The notes beneath the pieces were generated by a model. It made no database searches. It saw nothing but the letters and a program-made list of their open reading frames with translations, and was not told the origin of the DNA. From NCBI GenBank assembly GCA_037389465.1, contig JAZARR010000153.1, positions 1,287,001-1,351,000 of the forward strand: DNA of 64,000 bases, read 5' to 3'. Both the position numbers and the translations under genes were made by a program. The DNA is from Baylisascaris procyonis (taxonomy: Eukaryota; Nematoda; Chromadorea; Rhabditida; Ascarididae). Below are positions 47,525-60,133 of the stretch, in pieces. Numbering within the stretch: the stretch's first letter is position 1; every line of letters begins with the position of its first letter.

Positions 47525-47776
47525 TCAGTTCGACATGTCGCCTATATGTGCAAATGCTAAGTTGTTTTTTAGTCCTTGAGTCATACATGAGCGTGCTGAC
47601 ATCATTAGCTTCTGGCTAGTGTTAGTATTCAAGGCTCCGAAGATCGAACGCCACTGAAATCCTAGATTCCCGATATTAGAGGCCTGAGAAGCCAAGAATT
47701 CGCGAATGAAATCAGTAGTCTTCCTGAAATGTGGAAGTTCTCGACGTCCGGGTCCTCTAGTGTCATTTCTCACCAT
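47525..47776 (-). CDS. Uncertain small single-exon gene (83 aa)
   Basis: On the minus strand a TCTCAG acceptor is followed within five bases by AAAATGG, which is good nematode start context. The frame runs 83 codons to TGA at 47525. The product is basic and hydrophilic (MVRNDTRGPGRRELPHFRK near the start), without signal peptide or membrane span, and its base composition is more GC-rich than the flanks. I know no domain for it. It stands about 0.95 kb upstream of the protease start. It could be a real trans-spliced small gene, one exon of a larger gene, or chance. Confidence 0.25.
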   Translation of the reverse strand: MVRNDTRGPGRRELPHFRKTTDFIREFLASQASNIGNLGFQWRSIFGALNTNTSQKLMMSARSCMTQGLKNNLAFAHIGDMSN

Positions 47777-50700
47777 TTTCACTGAGATTTTAATGCCGAC
47801 GTGAAGCAATCCCTATATTCACGAGCAATTTTGAAGCCGCATTGGAGTTTCTCGGCAAAAAATCCCTGTTTTCGGCGTAGCAATGTTATTGCTTCCTATT
47901 CTATTCTTGCATAATATTTAAAGCTTTTCACTCCAGCTAACATGTGTGACATATGCTTTATATTATAGCTTCCTCTGATCAATGGGGATGTATTTGTTCG
48001 TTACTGTTAGTATGATATGCTAAGCTATAATTTTTTGCTATGGATCAGGAGGCAGTGGAAACGAGAAACGAAAGAGGATAGAGAAGTGTCGGTAAAGAGA
48101 ATGGGGGGAGAGAGGAAGACGAGGGCGCAAATAAGAGAAAAGTACCTCATTCATCAGCATACAAATCCAATGCACCTATTATTACAGGTACCATTCCTTC
48201 CAGTATACAGAAAGTCTTCTTCACTTAGAGTGGAACGTTCTGTTTACTGACTTATGACGAAGCGTCATATCTTAGGTGCAGCATTACTCATAAGCATTGC
48301 ATGCGCTTGTGTGAATCTGTTTGCGTCTGCGTGCTTCACAAGGCTGTGTACAATTTTCGTTCGATCGATTATTCATTGCCATTTCTTGCTTACACGCCTC
48401 AAAGAACAAGAAGTATGCAGATAACAGAGTCCATGCACATTAGGGACTGTCTGAGTTCTCCAGAGGTGTGGTTATAGTGATGACTCAAATAGACTTATAC
48501 CCTTTTCGGTTGAGAAATTTGAAAGATTTCGCTCAAGTGTCCGAACCTATCTCCCATTTCTACATTTGTTCTTTCGAATTCTTCCAGTTGGCGTTTCCGT
48601 AATGCGCTACCTAAAGTAGTGGATTAACGTTGAACATCATGCGATATAAATTCGATACTCAGAGGAGATTTTCCTCAACGATTTGACTGAATAGCGAAAT
48701 AATATATAGTAAAATGTTAAGGATAACATGACAACTTTCGACACCTTTAAAAGTCCCGTAAGAGAGTTTTTAACTTAAAACACCTTATTCGACTATCACT
48801 GAGCAAATATCACCGATTTTATGGTAACAGATCAGCGTGAACACTTCACATTGTGTGTTAACGTGTAGTTTATGTTTTGTGTGCCTACATTTATGTTTCA
48901 TCTTGTTGGTTTTTTATTACGTTTATGATCCTGAACTTCTCTTTGCGCCCACAGCGATCTCCTTCGTTGCCTATAATTGTGAGCGTTCAGCTGGTCAGCA
49001 ACGCGGCTAATAAACCTGCAATAACCATAAAGTGTTCCCGATTGCTCATGTCATGCACAATAACTTGCCTTAGGTGGAAAGTATATTTTTTCCAAACTAC
49101 ATATCGTTATCACCGCAAACATGGCGTGGGCTAAATTTCCATACTCAGTACTTCAAGAGCAACATTCAATCAGCCAATCCTTGTGTTGCCATTTTTTGCG
49201 ATTTCTCAAGTAGCGTCGCTCCATGATGTGATTTAACTTTGGCGGGTCCTAAGTCCCAGTTTTGCAGTTCAAAGAATATGTGGTAGCCGTTGATGATGCA
49301 CCCTGTAAACGCTTTCAGATGCCATATTCAAGGCACCCTTAAGTTAATTCATTAGGTTCCATTTCATTTTCCATTTTTGTTTCCATATAACGTTCCGTAA
49401 TACATTTGTTGGTCGGTTTGAATTCAATCCTTGATTCATTCTTTTACATGCCAGATCGATGCCGGATTAACGCCTAAAAACTTGTGATAAGGCCGAATGC
49501 AAAAGAATGTAAACAACGACAGTGAAGGTCGAAAATGGGAACGATTTCTTCATGTTGAACAAAAGCGCATATTATTTCCCTACTGCATGAGTGTGAAGAA
49601 GGATGATGATTGCGATTTTATTCTCGGAGGGGTGCACTGCAAATGACGATTCTCAGCGAGCGGAAATAAAACCTAAGAGGACTAATGGAACACCCGTCCC
49701 TGAGGTATTAATCACGTCTACGAAAACGAAAAGCACAGCGACAGCAGGAAACTGTAATGTGAATGAAGTGATATATGCCGCAACAGGTGCACAATTTTTT
49801 TTTTTTTTGCACGAACAATCAGCTCACGAAAGAGGTTGGTCACAAAGCAAAGTGTTGCAATCGAAATGCGTTCCTTGCCTGCTGTAATGTGTTCTCTTAA
49901 ACTAATCCATATACAGCATTCCTTCATACTGACAGGTGTCACCGTGATATGCTATGACTCTATGGATGCGTGGTGTATTAACAAATCGTTTCAATAAATA
50001 AATACGCAAAAAATTCAAGCAAACAATCAAACTTCGCAATATATTTTCTCCAATCTTTAGAATATTGTCTAAAGAAATGTTGCTAATTTCACCATACTCT
50101 CCAACAAAAATCTTCTTCCTTCCCCCATATCCGAGTGCGTCAATGCAAACAACAGCTCTATCGAAATATAACTATGCATGCAATAACTCTCATCACCCCG
50201 TCTGAGCAACAACCTCAGCACATTTAACTAATTCCACCTCCAAATAAAAGTGGTCATACTTGAGTGATACCTCTAGAAGCACTCCTCATAAATGAAACTG
50301 AGGAGTTGGAGGGTTAACGCTGCTTTTTTCCAAGTAGGCAATTCATATTTACATGCGCTTTGTCCATCAAAATGTCTGATGATATACATTGTGGAAAAAT
50401 TCATCGATAAATTCATCCAACTGGTCGTGAAGGAGACGAGTTTCCTCATTCGTTCACCTTTCCTTCCTTTGCTAGACGAAACATTTTTTATTTTATTTTT
50501 ATTTATTAGCAAATGATCATTAATACACAACATAATGACAAAAGCACCTGGAATAGGGATGGACAGGGGCGAGGGGTAGTCAAAAGCGGGAAACACTCAC
50601 ACAATGTAACTTTGAATGAAACAATAATCCAAATTAAGAATGCAATCACATAACTTAGCAACACCACGTTCGTGCTCGCTGCATTCCAGTGAGTACATAA

Positions 50701-51339
50701 GCCGCATTTAACCCCTTCCTATAATATTCAAATGGCATGTCCGATCCCTCTCATAGGTGCATTCAGGAATCAAAAAAAAAAAGATTTAAATAAGAATCAA
50801 ACGATACCCTGATAAGGCATCTTGACGAAAAAAGGGAATATTAAAATATGCGATTGCACTAAAAACAGAGGAAACGACTATGCAGATGAAAATGAAACAC
50901 GATATTGGTACCCTTCAGCAACGAGAGCTCTTATGAAGATTTCAAATAAAAAGTTTCGGTACTTTCTCTAAGCAGCTTAAGAAAAGGCGACATCGGTAAT
51001 CAGCCACGTTCATCCATTTCTTTAGATCAGTGACGTGTCTTTAGTGCAACGCTCTCTCCTTACAATAAAAATTGTGTGTACAAAACACGGCAAATCTGAA
51101 CACAAGAAACAAACGAAACAAAAAAAGAAAAGAAAGTGAAATATAACTAAACATATGACAATAAAAATACATGAAAAGGCAACAATATTATATATGTTAG
51201 TAAAACGGCTCAAACTCAAAATGAAACATTCTGAAACTTCATAACAAAAAACCAGAAGTGGGCTTATCGAAAGATCACCGAAAAGTACTCGAATGGGGAT
51301 CAGCCTCAACGAACCGAAACTGTAATACATGGAAGAGAG

Positions 51340-51419
51340 GCAAGAGACGCAGAGAGAGCATTCACAGAGACGCAAGAGACGCAGAGTCAGCAGACGCAGA
51401 GATGCAGGAGACGCAGAGT
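51340..51419. repeat. Cluster of AGACGCAGAG-type short repeats
   Basis: The words AGACGCAGAG, AGACGCAAGAG and CAGACGCAGAG recur about five times with irregular spacing. The run makes long openings on both strands that should not be read as genes. Confidence 0.7.
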
Positions 51420-53157
51420 AGCCACTCACAAAGAAGGCAATCGATATATGCACATAGCCACAAAGCCAATAGGGGCCCGTCAGAGATCGCTCAGCACGCA
51501 TCACCTTTAGCCGATTGGCTGACCATCGATATAATGCTACCGTACGTATATGCCCCGCCCCAAGATCAAAGCTACTGTGACAACATCGGCACTACGCCAA
51601 AAAGTTACTTTTTTTGCAGCAGGACTATCAACAAACAAAGGCAAAACTAAAAAAAAATTCCCAATCAAACAGAAAGCCTTTCATAACGCACATCTGCCAC
51701 AAAATCATTTCAAAGGATTCTGCAGTCACAAGGTCATTTATAAACGTCCGCCATATTCGATCATCAATAATTACTGCTTCGTGGAAACTAATCAATAAAG
51801 GGACCACTTCATGAATTCGCAAATATAAGTCTCGTCAACACAAACGTGCAGACTATAGGACGGATCTAGTCAAAAGCCGCTTATCGAAAGAACCCGAAGT
51901 GAAATCGAAAGGGTCATTGGAATGTTGCGAGCGCAAGGACGGCCATAGTGTGGATTCAGAGCGCATAGTGTGGATCACCAGCAGATCACCAAAGGGCCCT
52001 TTTGAACTTCACTATAGTACTTCGCAATTTTTCCAATGCAAAGGTAAACATTCTAGCATGCTGAGTACGCATTCAATATAGAATGCGATGATGCTGCGTG
52101 CGCTTTTACAATGCCAAAAACATTGCTCACTTGCACAAGGTGCTTCATGTTGTAATGAATTTAAAAAATTAAAGCAAAAAAAGGAAATTTGCGGCTAGCT
52201 GCCACTCTCTTTTCAAAAAATTCATCTAAGCAGCAAGCTTGCTTCCCTTCTGTAATAGTAATTAGCTAACAAAGGCGTCTCAACCACCAACCGGCTTCCC
52301 AGTATCACAGCACAATGACAAAACTCATCTGTCCCGCACTAATGAATTCCATCACTGAATAAAACCATAAAAGTTCTATTGAGTAAGACATAAGCCTATT
52401 TTTATCGGCAGTGCACCTGGACTACAAAGTTTGCAATCCACCACTTGCTTACATTTACGTAGTTTACCTACTAGCAGTTTAACCAAGTACTCATAAACAC
52501 CCACTGATCAACGAGAATCGTAACAGCTTCGCGAATTTCGTGTACTGGGTAAGCATGCAACTTTTTAGCAGCAAATGGTACCCCATGTGATTCTTAAAAT
52601 ACTTAATAATATTCTGCAGAATAAAATGAAGCAACGTGCATCGGGAGAGTTATAACTAACTGACAGCTTCTCTTTTTTCTGTGCACCCATTAAGAAATGG
52701 AAATCCCTCATTTCTAGGTGACCTCAAGTCTGATCTGCAGATAGCGGGTGAATGAAAGAAAACCTGGCGAGTGTATGAGACCTTTGATGAAACGAATTGC
52801 CTGTAACTCTCGTACCATTTTCGAACATCAAATGCCAAATATCTTCATTTGCTTGCCACTTGTAAAACTTATAAGCCTTGGCGGTGTCATGTAACCACTG
52901 AACGTGTTTGCTGAATCAAAGGATTAGAGCGAAATGAAACGAACAAGCAATGAATGTTGAAAGTAAGAAATAAACAAACGAGCGCATTTAAATGAAAAAA
53001 AGAATATAACAAAAGAATCATTCATGGGGCGATAGGGGTGGATGGAAGAACCTGAAATATGATTATAACATTGTACTGAAAACAAAATATTGCATACGTA
53101 AGAGCTTAAAAAGCAGAAGATAATACAGAAAAGAATGTGATTTTCTATGACTCAAAC

Positions 53158-53363
53158 CTGTGCCCTTCTTCGTTCTCGGTGGGAGCTGCTGATGAGAACT
53201 TCGCCTTGATGTGTGATGAGAAATCCTGTAACTAATACAGCTGGCAATATAAATTGAACGAAGAAAATAAACAGCGAATGTAAAGAACTGATACGCGAGG
53301 AATAGAAAACGCATAGGCATGTGTTTTGGAGCTGACGAAATCGGTAAAATGTGAGCATGACGC
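53158..53363 (-). CDS. Exon of an unidentified membrane protein, copy Z of a local family
   Basis: The exon is bounded by a strong acceptor (TTTTTTCTTGCCTAG) and a GTTTGA donor. It reads 68 full codons with entry phase 2 and exit phase 1, the same phases as the exons at 55512 and 60574. It contains ILPISSAPKHMPMRFL, then a membrane-like segment (FFTFAVYFLRSIYIASC) and a basic Ser-rich tail ending in RTKKGT. LP..S followed by PMRFL also occurs in the 60574-60944 exon. I found no partner exons for this copy, so it may be partial or broken. An overlapping frame is also open and hydrophobic, which lowers certainty. Function unknown. Confidence 0.3.
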
Positions 53364-55511
53364 CTAGGCAAGAAAAAATATTAAACATTCCTTGAAAGTA
53401 GGCTGAAATTTGGAAAAAAAATTGCCCGGGCCTGCTTCTCACAGATTAATTCGAGTGCTACTCATCCATAAGTGACGACAACAAGTGATAGCATGTTTAG
53501 AGCCGATAAATACGATTCACACACAAATAAAACTGCGATGAACAAATTTCCATTCTATAACGCTAATTTATCACATCCAATGACCCTTTCTTTCTTTCAT
53601 CCATTTTTTTCTATTTCATCTTCTCTTTTGAAGATACACTGAACTGGAATCAAATGTAGTCACGGTCACAATTCTAGTATTACGACTGTTACAGTTTTAC
53701 CGGTCGTCTGACATTACGGAAGCACAACTTCCAAGGGGAACAGCGAATAAAACATACATAGTAATCCAACATGAAAACATCTCCCTATTGTATAATGTGA
53801 AATATCACAAGCGCAAACGAACGCACCCAATCGATTGTGGAGGCATGAGGCACCGAGATCAAATACGTTCTTTCATTTAGAAGCATCTTCACTGCAACGG
53901 TCGTGATTGTTTATCTCTATGACTGCTCCACTTATCAACGAGAAAGCAGTAGCGATCAACGGCTTGAAGCGCGTCGCACATCGGTATTACAAACGTCCAA
54001 CCCAACGATACAAGTCAACGCTTAAAGTAGAAGGGTTGCGTGGTAATCCGAGCCCAACTGATAGTGGACATGATCTCCTTTAATCTTCACAGCGCACGCC
54101 GCTGACCAAGCAATGATAAGAATACACTGGTGGCGTCGCATTTTCTTTGCCTTCTATTAATAATGACTGTTTTTTTTCTCAAGGATTTCTGTACAACTAA
54201 TATATGCGTAATTTTCGTGCAGCATGTTGTGGACCTGATGCGAATGCTAATAGTTGACGAGATTACTATAGGTAGCAATGTCAAATTTTGATTTGATGGT
54301 TTTGGTAGAGGCTGAAATGCTTTAAAAAGAAATACCTAAAATAAGTAACATCCACGCCGTCTGCTCATTTAATGGTCGTTTATATCGCTTTTGAAATCGA
54401 AAATATTGAGTGCATTGAGCTCAGTACCGTTGCATATGTATAGAAGAGGCTTCTTTATTGCTTAGGAATAAATGGTTTTTTATTTCCATAGCGAACTGTC
54501 TCACTTTTGCGACTTTCTATTCTTGAAGGAGTGAAACCTTTTGCGAATTGTATCCAAGTAAAATGCCGAATGTCCTAATTAATACAAACATTGAGCACAG
54601 TACCATCTGCATATGTATAGAAGAGACTTCTTTATTAGTTAGGAGTAAATGCTTTTTTTATTTCATAGCGAACCATCTCCTTGACCATAGCGAATGAGTT
54701 AACGTCAAATCTGACCGCTCCGGGCTTCTGCTGCACTATTTTCGCGTTTTGTTTTCTATTTTATTTCTTTTCCACTTTATACCTTCTCATCGTCTCTCTC
54801 GAAAATATATAGAGACACTATCGTTACAGATTGTTTTTTATCTTCAAAACGGGCTTGATGCCTTAACCCTTAAGGCAGCTATCTGAAACCGGAGTCATTT
54901 TGATTCTTCCTAATGACTGCTTACGTGTTCACTTTGGTCGGAATTTGGTCAGTAAAGGTTTACTTCCGTCATGAGCACAATACGCATTACCGACCCTTTT
55001 CACAAAGCATTACGCTACTACCCTTTTCACCGTTCCGTACTACTATGCTTGCGACGATAAAAAGCTCCATACCAATACCTAACATTTTCGATTTTACCGT
55101 AGTTCTGTTGGTGGTGCTGGCGACAGTTCGTTACGCTTGTAGGTAATCGAGATACCACTCAAAATTTCATCAATCAAGTTTAACGTGAATGTAGCAACCG
55201 TAAGTTGTAGCCTCAGGCAAACTCAAACCTGCCGAAGGGATTAATTTGAATAAAATGCGCAAGAATTCCTACGTCAGCAAATTTTTTCCTAAACAGCATC
55301 AAAAATGCGATAGTTTCTTGTAAATACCTGCTCAACTGTTGCGTTTTTCCCACCAAAACAAAGTCGGCCCAACGAAATTTTTTCATCACATAAATTTAAA
55401 TGATTATACAAATAGAAATGAATAAAACCACTTAAGATTCGTATTGTTCACCGAATGAGGGGGAACGAATTGCAAAAGTCAGGTTATTACAGTAAAGATT
55501 TTTGCTCTTAC
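53364..55511. other. Intergenic or intronic stretch with a duplicated segment
   Basis: I find no exon I can place. A + strand opening at 54913-55142 ends in a hydrophobic run at a GTAATC donor but has no acceptor or partner. The ~90-bp direct repeat at 54414-54679 lies here. Confidence 0.45.
54414..54679. repeat. ~90-bp direct repeat pair, 176 bp apart
   Basis: Segments 54414-54502 and 54590-54679 share ATTGAGC, GCATATGTATAGAAGAG, CTTCTTTATT and CATAGCGAAC in the same order. I estimate 80-85 percent identity by eye. It is not linked to any recognised gene. Confidence 0.85.
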
Positions 55512-56831
55512 CTGGATGACGGTAATGTGCTTTGCGTTCACGTCTTCGTCGTTCGCGTTCTATTTCCTCATTACGAATAAACAAACTCGTAACGTACATA
55601 TAGAATCCAAAGATGTATAGCATTACACGAAGGATTGGTACAACGATAACTTTAAAAATTTTATTAAATTCACTGCGCTAACTAGACATCATGAGGTTTC
55701 TTTTGAACGTATTTTCCAATTCTTTGACTATTAGCATACTCGTGTTTTTTCCACCTAATCAAGCTGCTTAAGGAATCATGCATTTAAAGTTGATTTTTGC
55801 ATGCAAATTAAGCTCTAAACCGCAATAACATGTTCCAGCATAATCATTTGAATGTCCTACATTGGCGAGCACACTTGTTTTACCTGAGATGAACTGAAAC
55901 GGCCTCTCATTCTTTTAAGGAACCTAGAAATAAATTTACGGATGTGCTGTAAGACCGTTGGTAAGAGAAAATGATTAAAGCTCCATAGGATTTTAGACAG
56001 TACGAAGAAGCGAAAAATCTTTTCGTTCTTCTCTCTGTCCCACTAATACATGAGTAATTTCACGTAGTGCAATTCTTTGCGCCTATAACGATATGAACAT
56101 GATTTATCATGGTTATTTCCTCAATCGTATGAAAATGAAAAGATATGAGCATCCAAAATTCGTACGATCCTTTCATATCTAGAAATATCTCACTGGGAGA
56201 CCCATAGGCAATGGAACATTCAACTACGTCTGTTAAAAATCAAACAAAATAATTTTCTCTTTATTGCCATAGGCAATTAGCGGTAATGCGCAAGCCCTCG
56301 ATGAACCAAATGTTCGTCTCAAACATCCTGGAAGAGGAAAGATGGAAGGAGGGGGAAGGGGAGGGGGAATCAAATCTCGAGCATCTAATGCGCGAGAGCT
56401 ATTTGTTCTGTTTCCGTCCAGGCGTTCACATTATCGAGCCCACCATCTACTCGCTCTGTTCCTTCGCGAACACTGCTAGCCGCCACCTCTGCTCTCCTCG
56501 TCCATTACCTCAGGTTTCGGCGATGTCTACATTAAAAGCACATCGAGCTTTACTTCCTTAAATTCCAAACCTTCACGTTATTGCTTTTATTTCTTTTATC
56601 AACTTGCATTTTAACCCCTCACCGTACTCATTTCTGGTCGTTTTGGTGGGAAGAGATAAAAGCTCAATTACCCATTCTGGGAAATACATCCAAAAACTAG
56701 GGCAAAAAGTTGAAAACTGTAACTATCAAATGAAATGAGAATAAAGAGAGTCAAAGAAGTTAAATGCTTTCCTATTTCTAACCTGTTATGACGATTATTG
56801 CAATGAGTGCATAAATAAGCGATGGCTCCAT
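55512..56831 (-). CDS. Unidentified membrane protein gene, copy Y of a local family (partial model)
   Basis: Supported exons: 56831-56783 (MEPSLIYALIAIIVIT, then phase 1), 56676-56623 (17 codons, phase 1 to 1, starting WVIELLSLPTK) and 55672-55512 (53 codons, phase 2 to 1). At least one linking exon of phase 1 to 2 is missing from my model, and so is the 3' end. The first exon is a hydrophobic N-terminal segment. The last listed holds a membrane-like run (VIVVPILRVMLYIFGFYMYV) followed by a strongly basic stretch (ERERRRRERK). First-exon length (49 nt), intron phases and LYI.GFY.Y.T match the gene at 60134-61250, so I infer tandem paralogs. I do not recognise the family. Confidence 0.35.
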
Positions 56832-56904
56832 TATAACGTACAAATCAAATTCTTTCGAATTATTGGGTAAATGCCACTTTATTACCTTCTTCTTGATCGA
56901 TACA

Positions 56905-56910
56905 CTAAAA
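56905..56910 (-). promoter_or_regulatory. Probable spliced-leader acceptor of copy Y
   Basis: TTTTAG on the minus strand lies 73 bases upstream of the ATG at 56831. No other ATG occurs between them, so 56831 would be the first start codon after trans-splicing. Confidence 0.35.
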
Positions 56911-57455
56911 TTGATCTAAACTTAAATGAACTGATTATAGGAATTCCGAAAACACTCAATTGACGAATGAAAAGAACGCATACAGAATTGTGTAGGAAAT
57001 TACTTCATTTAATGATCTACAACGATCAAATGTTGTGCACAGTGTGATTGATGTGCTCACAACAGTGAAGCGGTGAATTGAAGTATAAATGCAGATTCCA
57101 ACTCGATTCGTCGTCGTTGGTTGCTCCTACCGAACGGGCGGTACCGTATAGGTATTGCAAGGGTCCTATCGTTTATTTCATTTTTCAAAATTTCCACTTA
57201 GAGTGCAATATATCAATGAAAAACCTTTTCTTTTCTCCCCTCGAATTTGATGTAAACGGTTTATAATTCGCCTTTTATATTCTTCTCTACTGTCATATTT
57301 CTATTTGCACATGTGCTAGAATTTTCATAATCCTGAGGAGCAGACTAGCCGTATTGGAATGCTGGACTTGATTACATGCCGAAAAAATCCTACATAAGTT
57401 GGCAAATCAACTCATAGGAAAGAAAATAATTGTTTGTTTCCAGCGCATAGCGGCA

Positions 57456-57560
57456 ATGAGCACAGTGCTCTTAATTCTGCTTTCGCTGCAGCGGGACAGT
57501 AGTGTGATCGACAGGGAAATCACAGCTGGGACCATGAAACCTCATCCACACCGTCGTTAA
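57456..57560 (+). CDS. Possible short secreted peptide or first exon
   Basis: A strong acceptor (TTTGTTTCCAG) is followed 12 bases later by an ATG. The frame reads MSTVLLILLSLQ, a short signal-peptide-like start, and then a hydrophilic stretch ending KPHPHRR and TAA, 34 codons in all. A GTAGTG in codon 15 could be a donor, in which case this is only the first exon of a longer gene. I found no second exon. Short hydrophobic starts do arise by chance, so this is weak. Confidence 0.18.
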   Translation: MSTVLLILLSLQRDSSVIDREITAGTMKPHPHRR

Positions 57561-58701
57561 AATTCCTCTCTCTACTCCAAATCCTCTCTATTTCCTAATC
57601 CTTCTCAAAGCAGTTGAAGAAATGATACAGTGAGTAGAGTCACACGTAATCCACATTCAAATCTAAAGCTGTTTTCGTTTGATTTCATCACAGTCGTAAT
57701 AGAAAAATGAGTATCGTACCATCTTTCGACAGCTTTAGGTTAGGATCGTGATGAACGTGTATGCGAACAAGTGCAAATTTGAAGTGGACGTTACACGTAC
57801 ATTTAATCCTTTATTTAAGAGCAAGATCTGCGGTGGGACTTCTGACACCACTGACTGTTTCAATCATCCTCAGCTAAGAAAAAATTAAGAAAAATTAATT
57901 TGTGATTACAATTCACGTGCAAGTTTCCACTAGGTCCATCACAAATTGCCTTCCACAAAACTTTTACGGCTAATCGATTGGAACCTTCAATTACGGAGTC
58001 ATGTAACGACGATAAAATCGGATAAGAAAGTCTTTCAAATAAACGTGGAAAAAACCTGGAAAGATTCAAGTAACTGTGATATTGAAGAATGCCGTTGGAA
58101 GCGCTTGCTCAACCAAGAAGCGAACCCGACTCAATTGAGCGTTTTACAAGAACGATTCGGGATTGTTCATATTCCATCATCATAACACTTCGACAGCATC
58201 ACTGATGCAAATTATAGAAAACTCCATAACTCCAAGTTTGCAGTTGTAATTTATGCAGTTTACATAATCGGTGACCCACCATGAGGAATTCATAATTATT
58301 TTGCCTTTTTTGAAAGCAAAGAACAGTTTCTGGAAACTCATTAATGTCGCATGAGAGACATGCGCTCACACGCAACAACTTGACAATTCCTGGGTACGGC
58401 AAGAGGCTGCATCATCAACTTTCAATCCACCCTTTCAACTTCGGCATAAGTATCGAATAAATGGCGTTGTAGTACTTCTTATGGTGCTGCTGAAGATCTC
58501 AATACATTATCACTATACTTGGTCCTATAGCTGCAGTTTTCTAGATAAAATGATAAGATTTTCGATCACGACTGAAATTCCGATGTAATCCCAGAATGCG
58601 ATAAAGGCTAACCACTTTTTAGGTGACGAATGAAAATTTGAACTGTTTTTGTCGTATTCACCAGTGTACTCAATTCAGATGTACCAGATATGCATGAAAC
58701 T

Positions 58702-58732
<31 letters not shown>

Positions 58733-60133
58733 CAAATTCTGGATCAAACTTTATGTGTAACATGTATCGAGCAAATCGACTAAAAAACTAATGTGGGCTT
58801 GAAACTGCAGTAAATGCGATTATTGCACTAGCTATGGGGCAAATGCCATTGGAAGTGATCAACGTTGCCTAATGCATACATACAGAAAGGGATCGAAATT
58901 TTTTCATTGGGAAGTTCATTAGTGCACTCAATGAATGAGCTGCTGAATGAAGTGAAATGCGACACAACCATCTCATCAAACCGTCAAGCCTTCATCCCGT
59001 TTTTTTTCATCACTTGAATTTTCTACAAATATAACTGGCAGAGGGAAGTGATGTCACTATGAAACACTATAGATAACATAATATCTACGAGCAATCATAA
59101 GAAAGCATTCAGTAATACAACAATCAAAAAACAGTTAATGATGCAACATTATGCTGCAATTCACACTTAGCAACGAGTATATTGGTACTGAGCTTTCAGC
59201 GATTTGTATCCATGAAGAAGTGCTACAAAATGTCAACCATTTCCTCACTCATTTCTTCGACACCTGCAGTGTAGTGCCAATTCGGTAGAAGGTTTGTTCT
59301 CATTTGATCATTTGAGGTCTGCAATGATCATCTATTTGCTGGACACGATTATAGGATATTTTTGAAGCCTGTAAAAGGTTCCTTAATAATAGGCGCATGC
59401 CATAATAGGCGCTTCAATGATTCCTTGCCTTTACTGTACTTTCTCAAGTCCAGTTGTTTTGGCGTTGAGAAATCATCACCATAACTCTCCGTTAAAGCTT
59501 CGTTTCTATCCTCTAAGTTCAATTTTAATTTCATTTTCGAAAAAAAACTCTCCGTAGTTTATATAATGAAAAACACTCTGGATACTCTTATTATTACATT
59601 GCAACGCTCTATTTCTGATATTGCTATCGTTTTATAAGTTTTCACTCAGCTGAAGTGTTAAAAGCTTTTCTATTGTCTCTTAAATATCTCTATTGCACAG
59701 TGAAATTTCGTTGTACGTAACTGGCTACCTTCTGAGATCTTTTTAACTTTGCATTTAAAAGAGTATCATGGCTCCCTCACATTTGCATGTAAACATTTAT
59801 TTGACTGTCTGCCTGTCTCTCTGTTTGATCTTTTATTTCAGTGAATGAATCACTAAGATTTCAGCTGCAGATTTTCTTCAACATAACTCTAACGACCTTC
59901 TAAACCAATTTCCAAAAAGATCCATCAAATCTGCAATGAACTCTACACACTAAAATGCGCCAAAAAAATAGTACGTATTGCGGAAATAATCTTGTTTTCT
60001 CTTAGTGAGATCATAACAAACAAATCTTATTTAGAAGATTTGTATAAGTAACCGATCGAAGAGATGCAAATGAAGCGCAAATTGATCAAAGCGAATAAGT
60101 AGATTTTTTGTGAAAATATTACAAATAATTTAC
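57561..60133. other. Stretch without a supported gene
   Basis: Opposed open frames at 57946-58185 (+) and 57860-58069 (-) overlap, so at most one could be real. An ATG-led minus frame at 59534-59349 (61 codons, charged) has no fitting splice phase with the exon at 60134. A (TA)n tract lies at 58706-58732. The 3' exons of the gene at 60134-61250 are expected here but I could not place them. Confidence 0.45.
58706..58732. repeat. (TA)n microsatellite
   Basis: About 13 TA dinucleotides in a row, the third such tract in the window. Confidence 0.9.

Larger units (their letters stand above)
46836..53157. other. Region upstream of the protease; no gene supported except one small open frame
   Basis: AT-rich sequence with many short openings. 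A T-rich 160-codon opening on the minus strand (51022-51504) is antisense to an A-rich, repeat-bearing tract and is not believable. A + strand opening at 49603-49887 runs into poly-T. I found no linked exon chain. The short repeat cluster at 51340-51419 and the open frame at 47525-47776 are listed separately. Confidence 0.45.

Noticed and set aside
49603..49887. 94-codon opening with a signal-like start
   Set aside because: It runs through poly-T, has no convincing acceptor upstream and no homologous feature.
51022..51504. 160-codon hydrophobic opening on the minus strand
   Set aside because: It is antisense to A-rich sequence and to the AGACGCAGAG repeat. The hydrophobicity is a by-product of T-rich codons.
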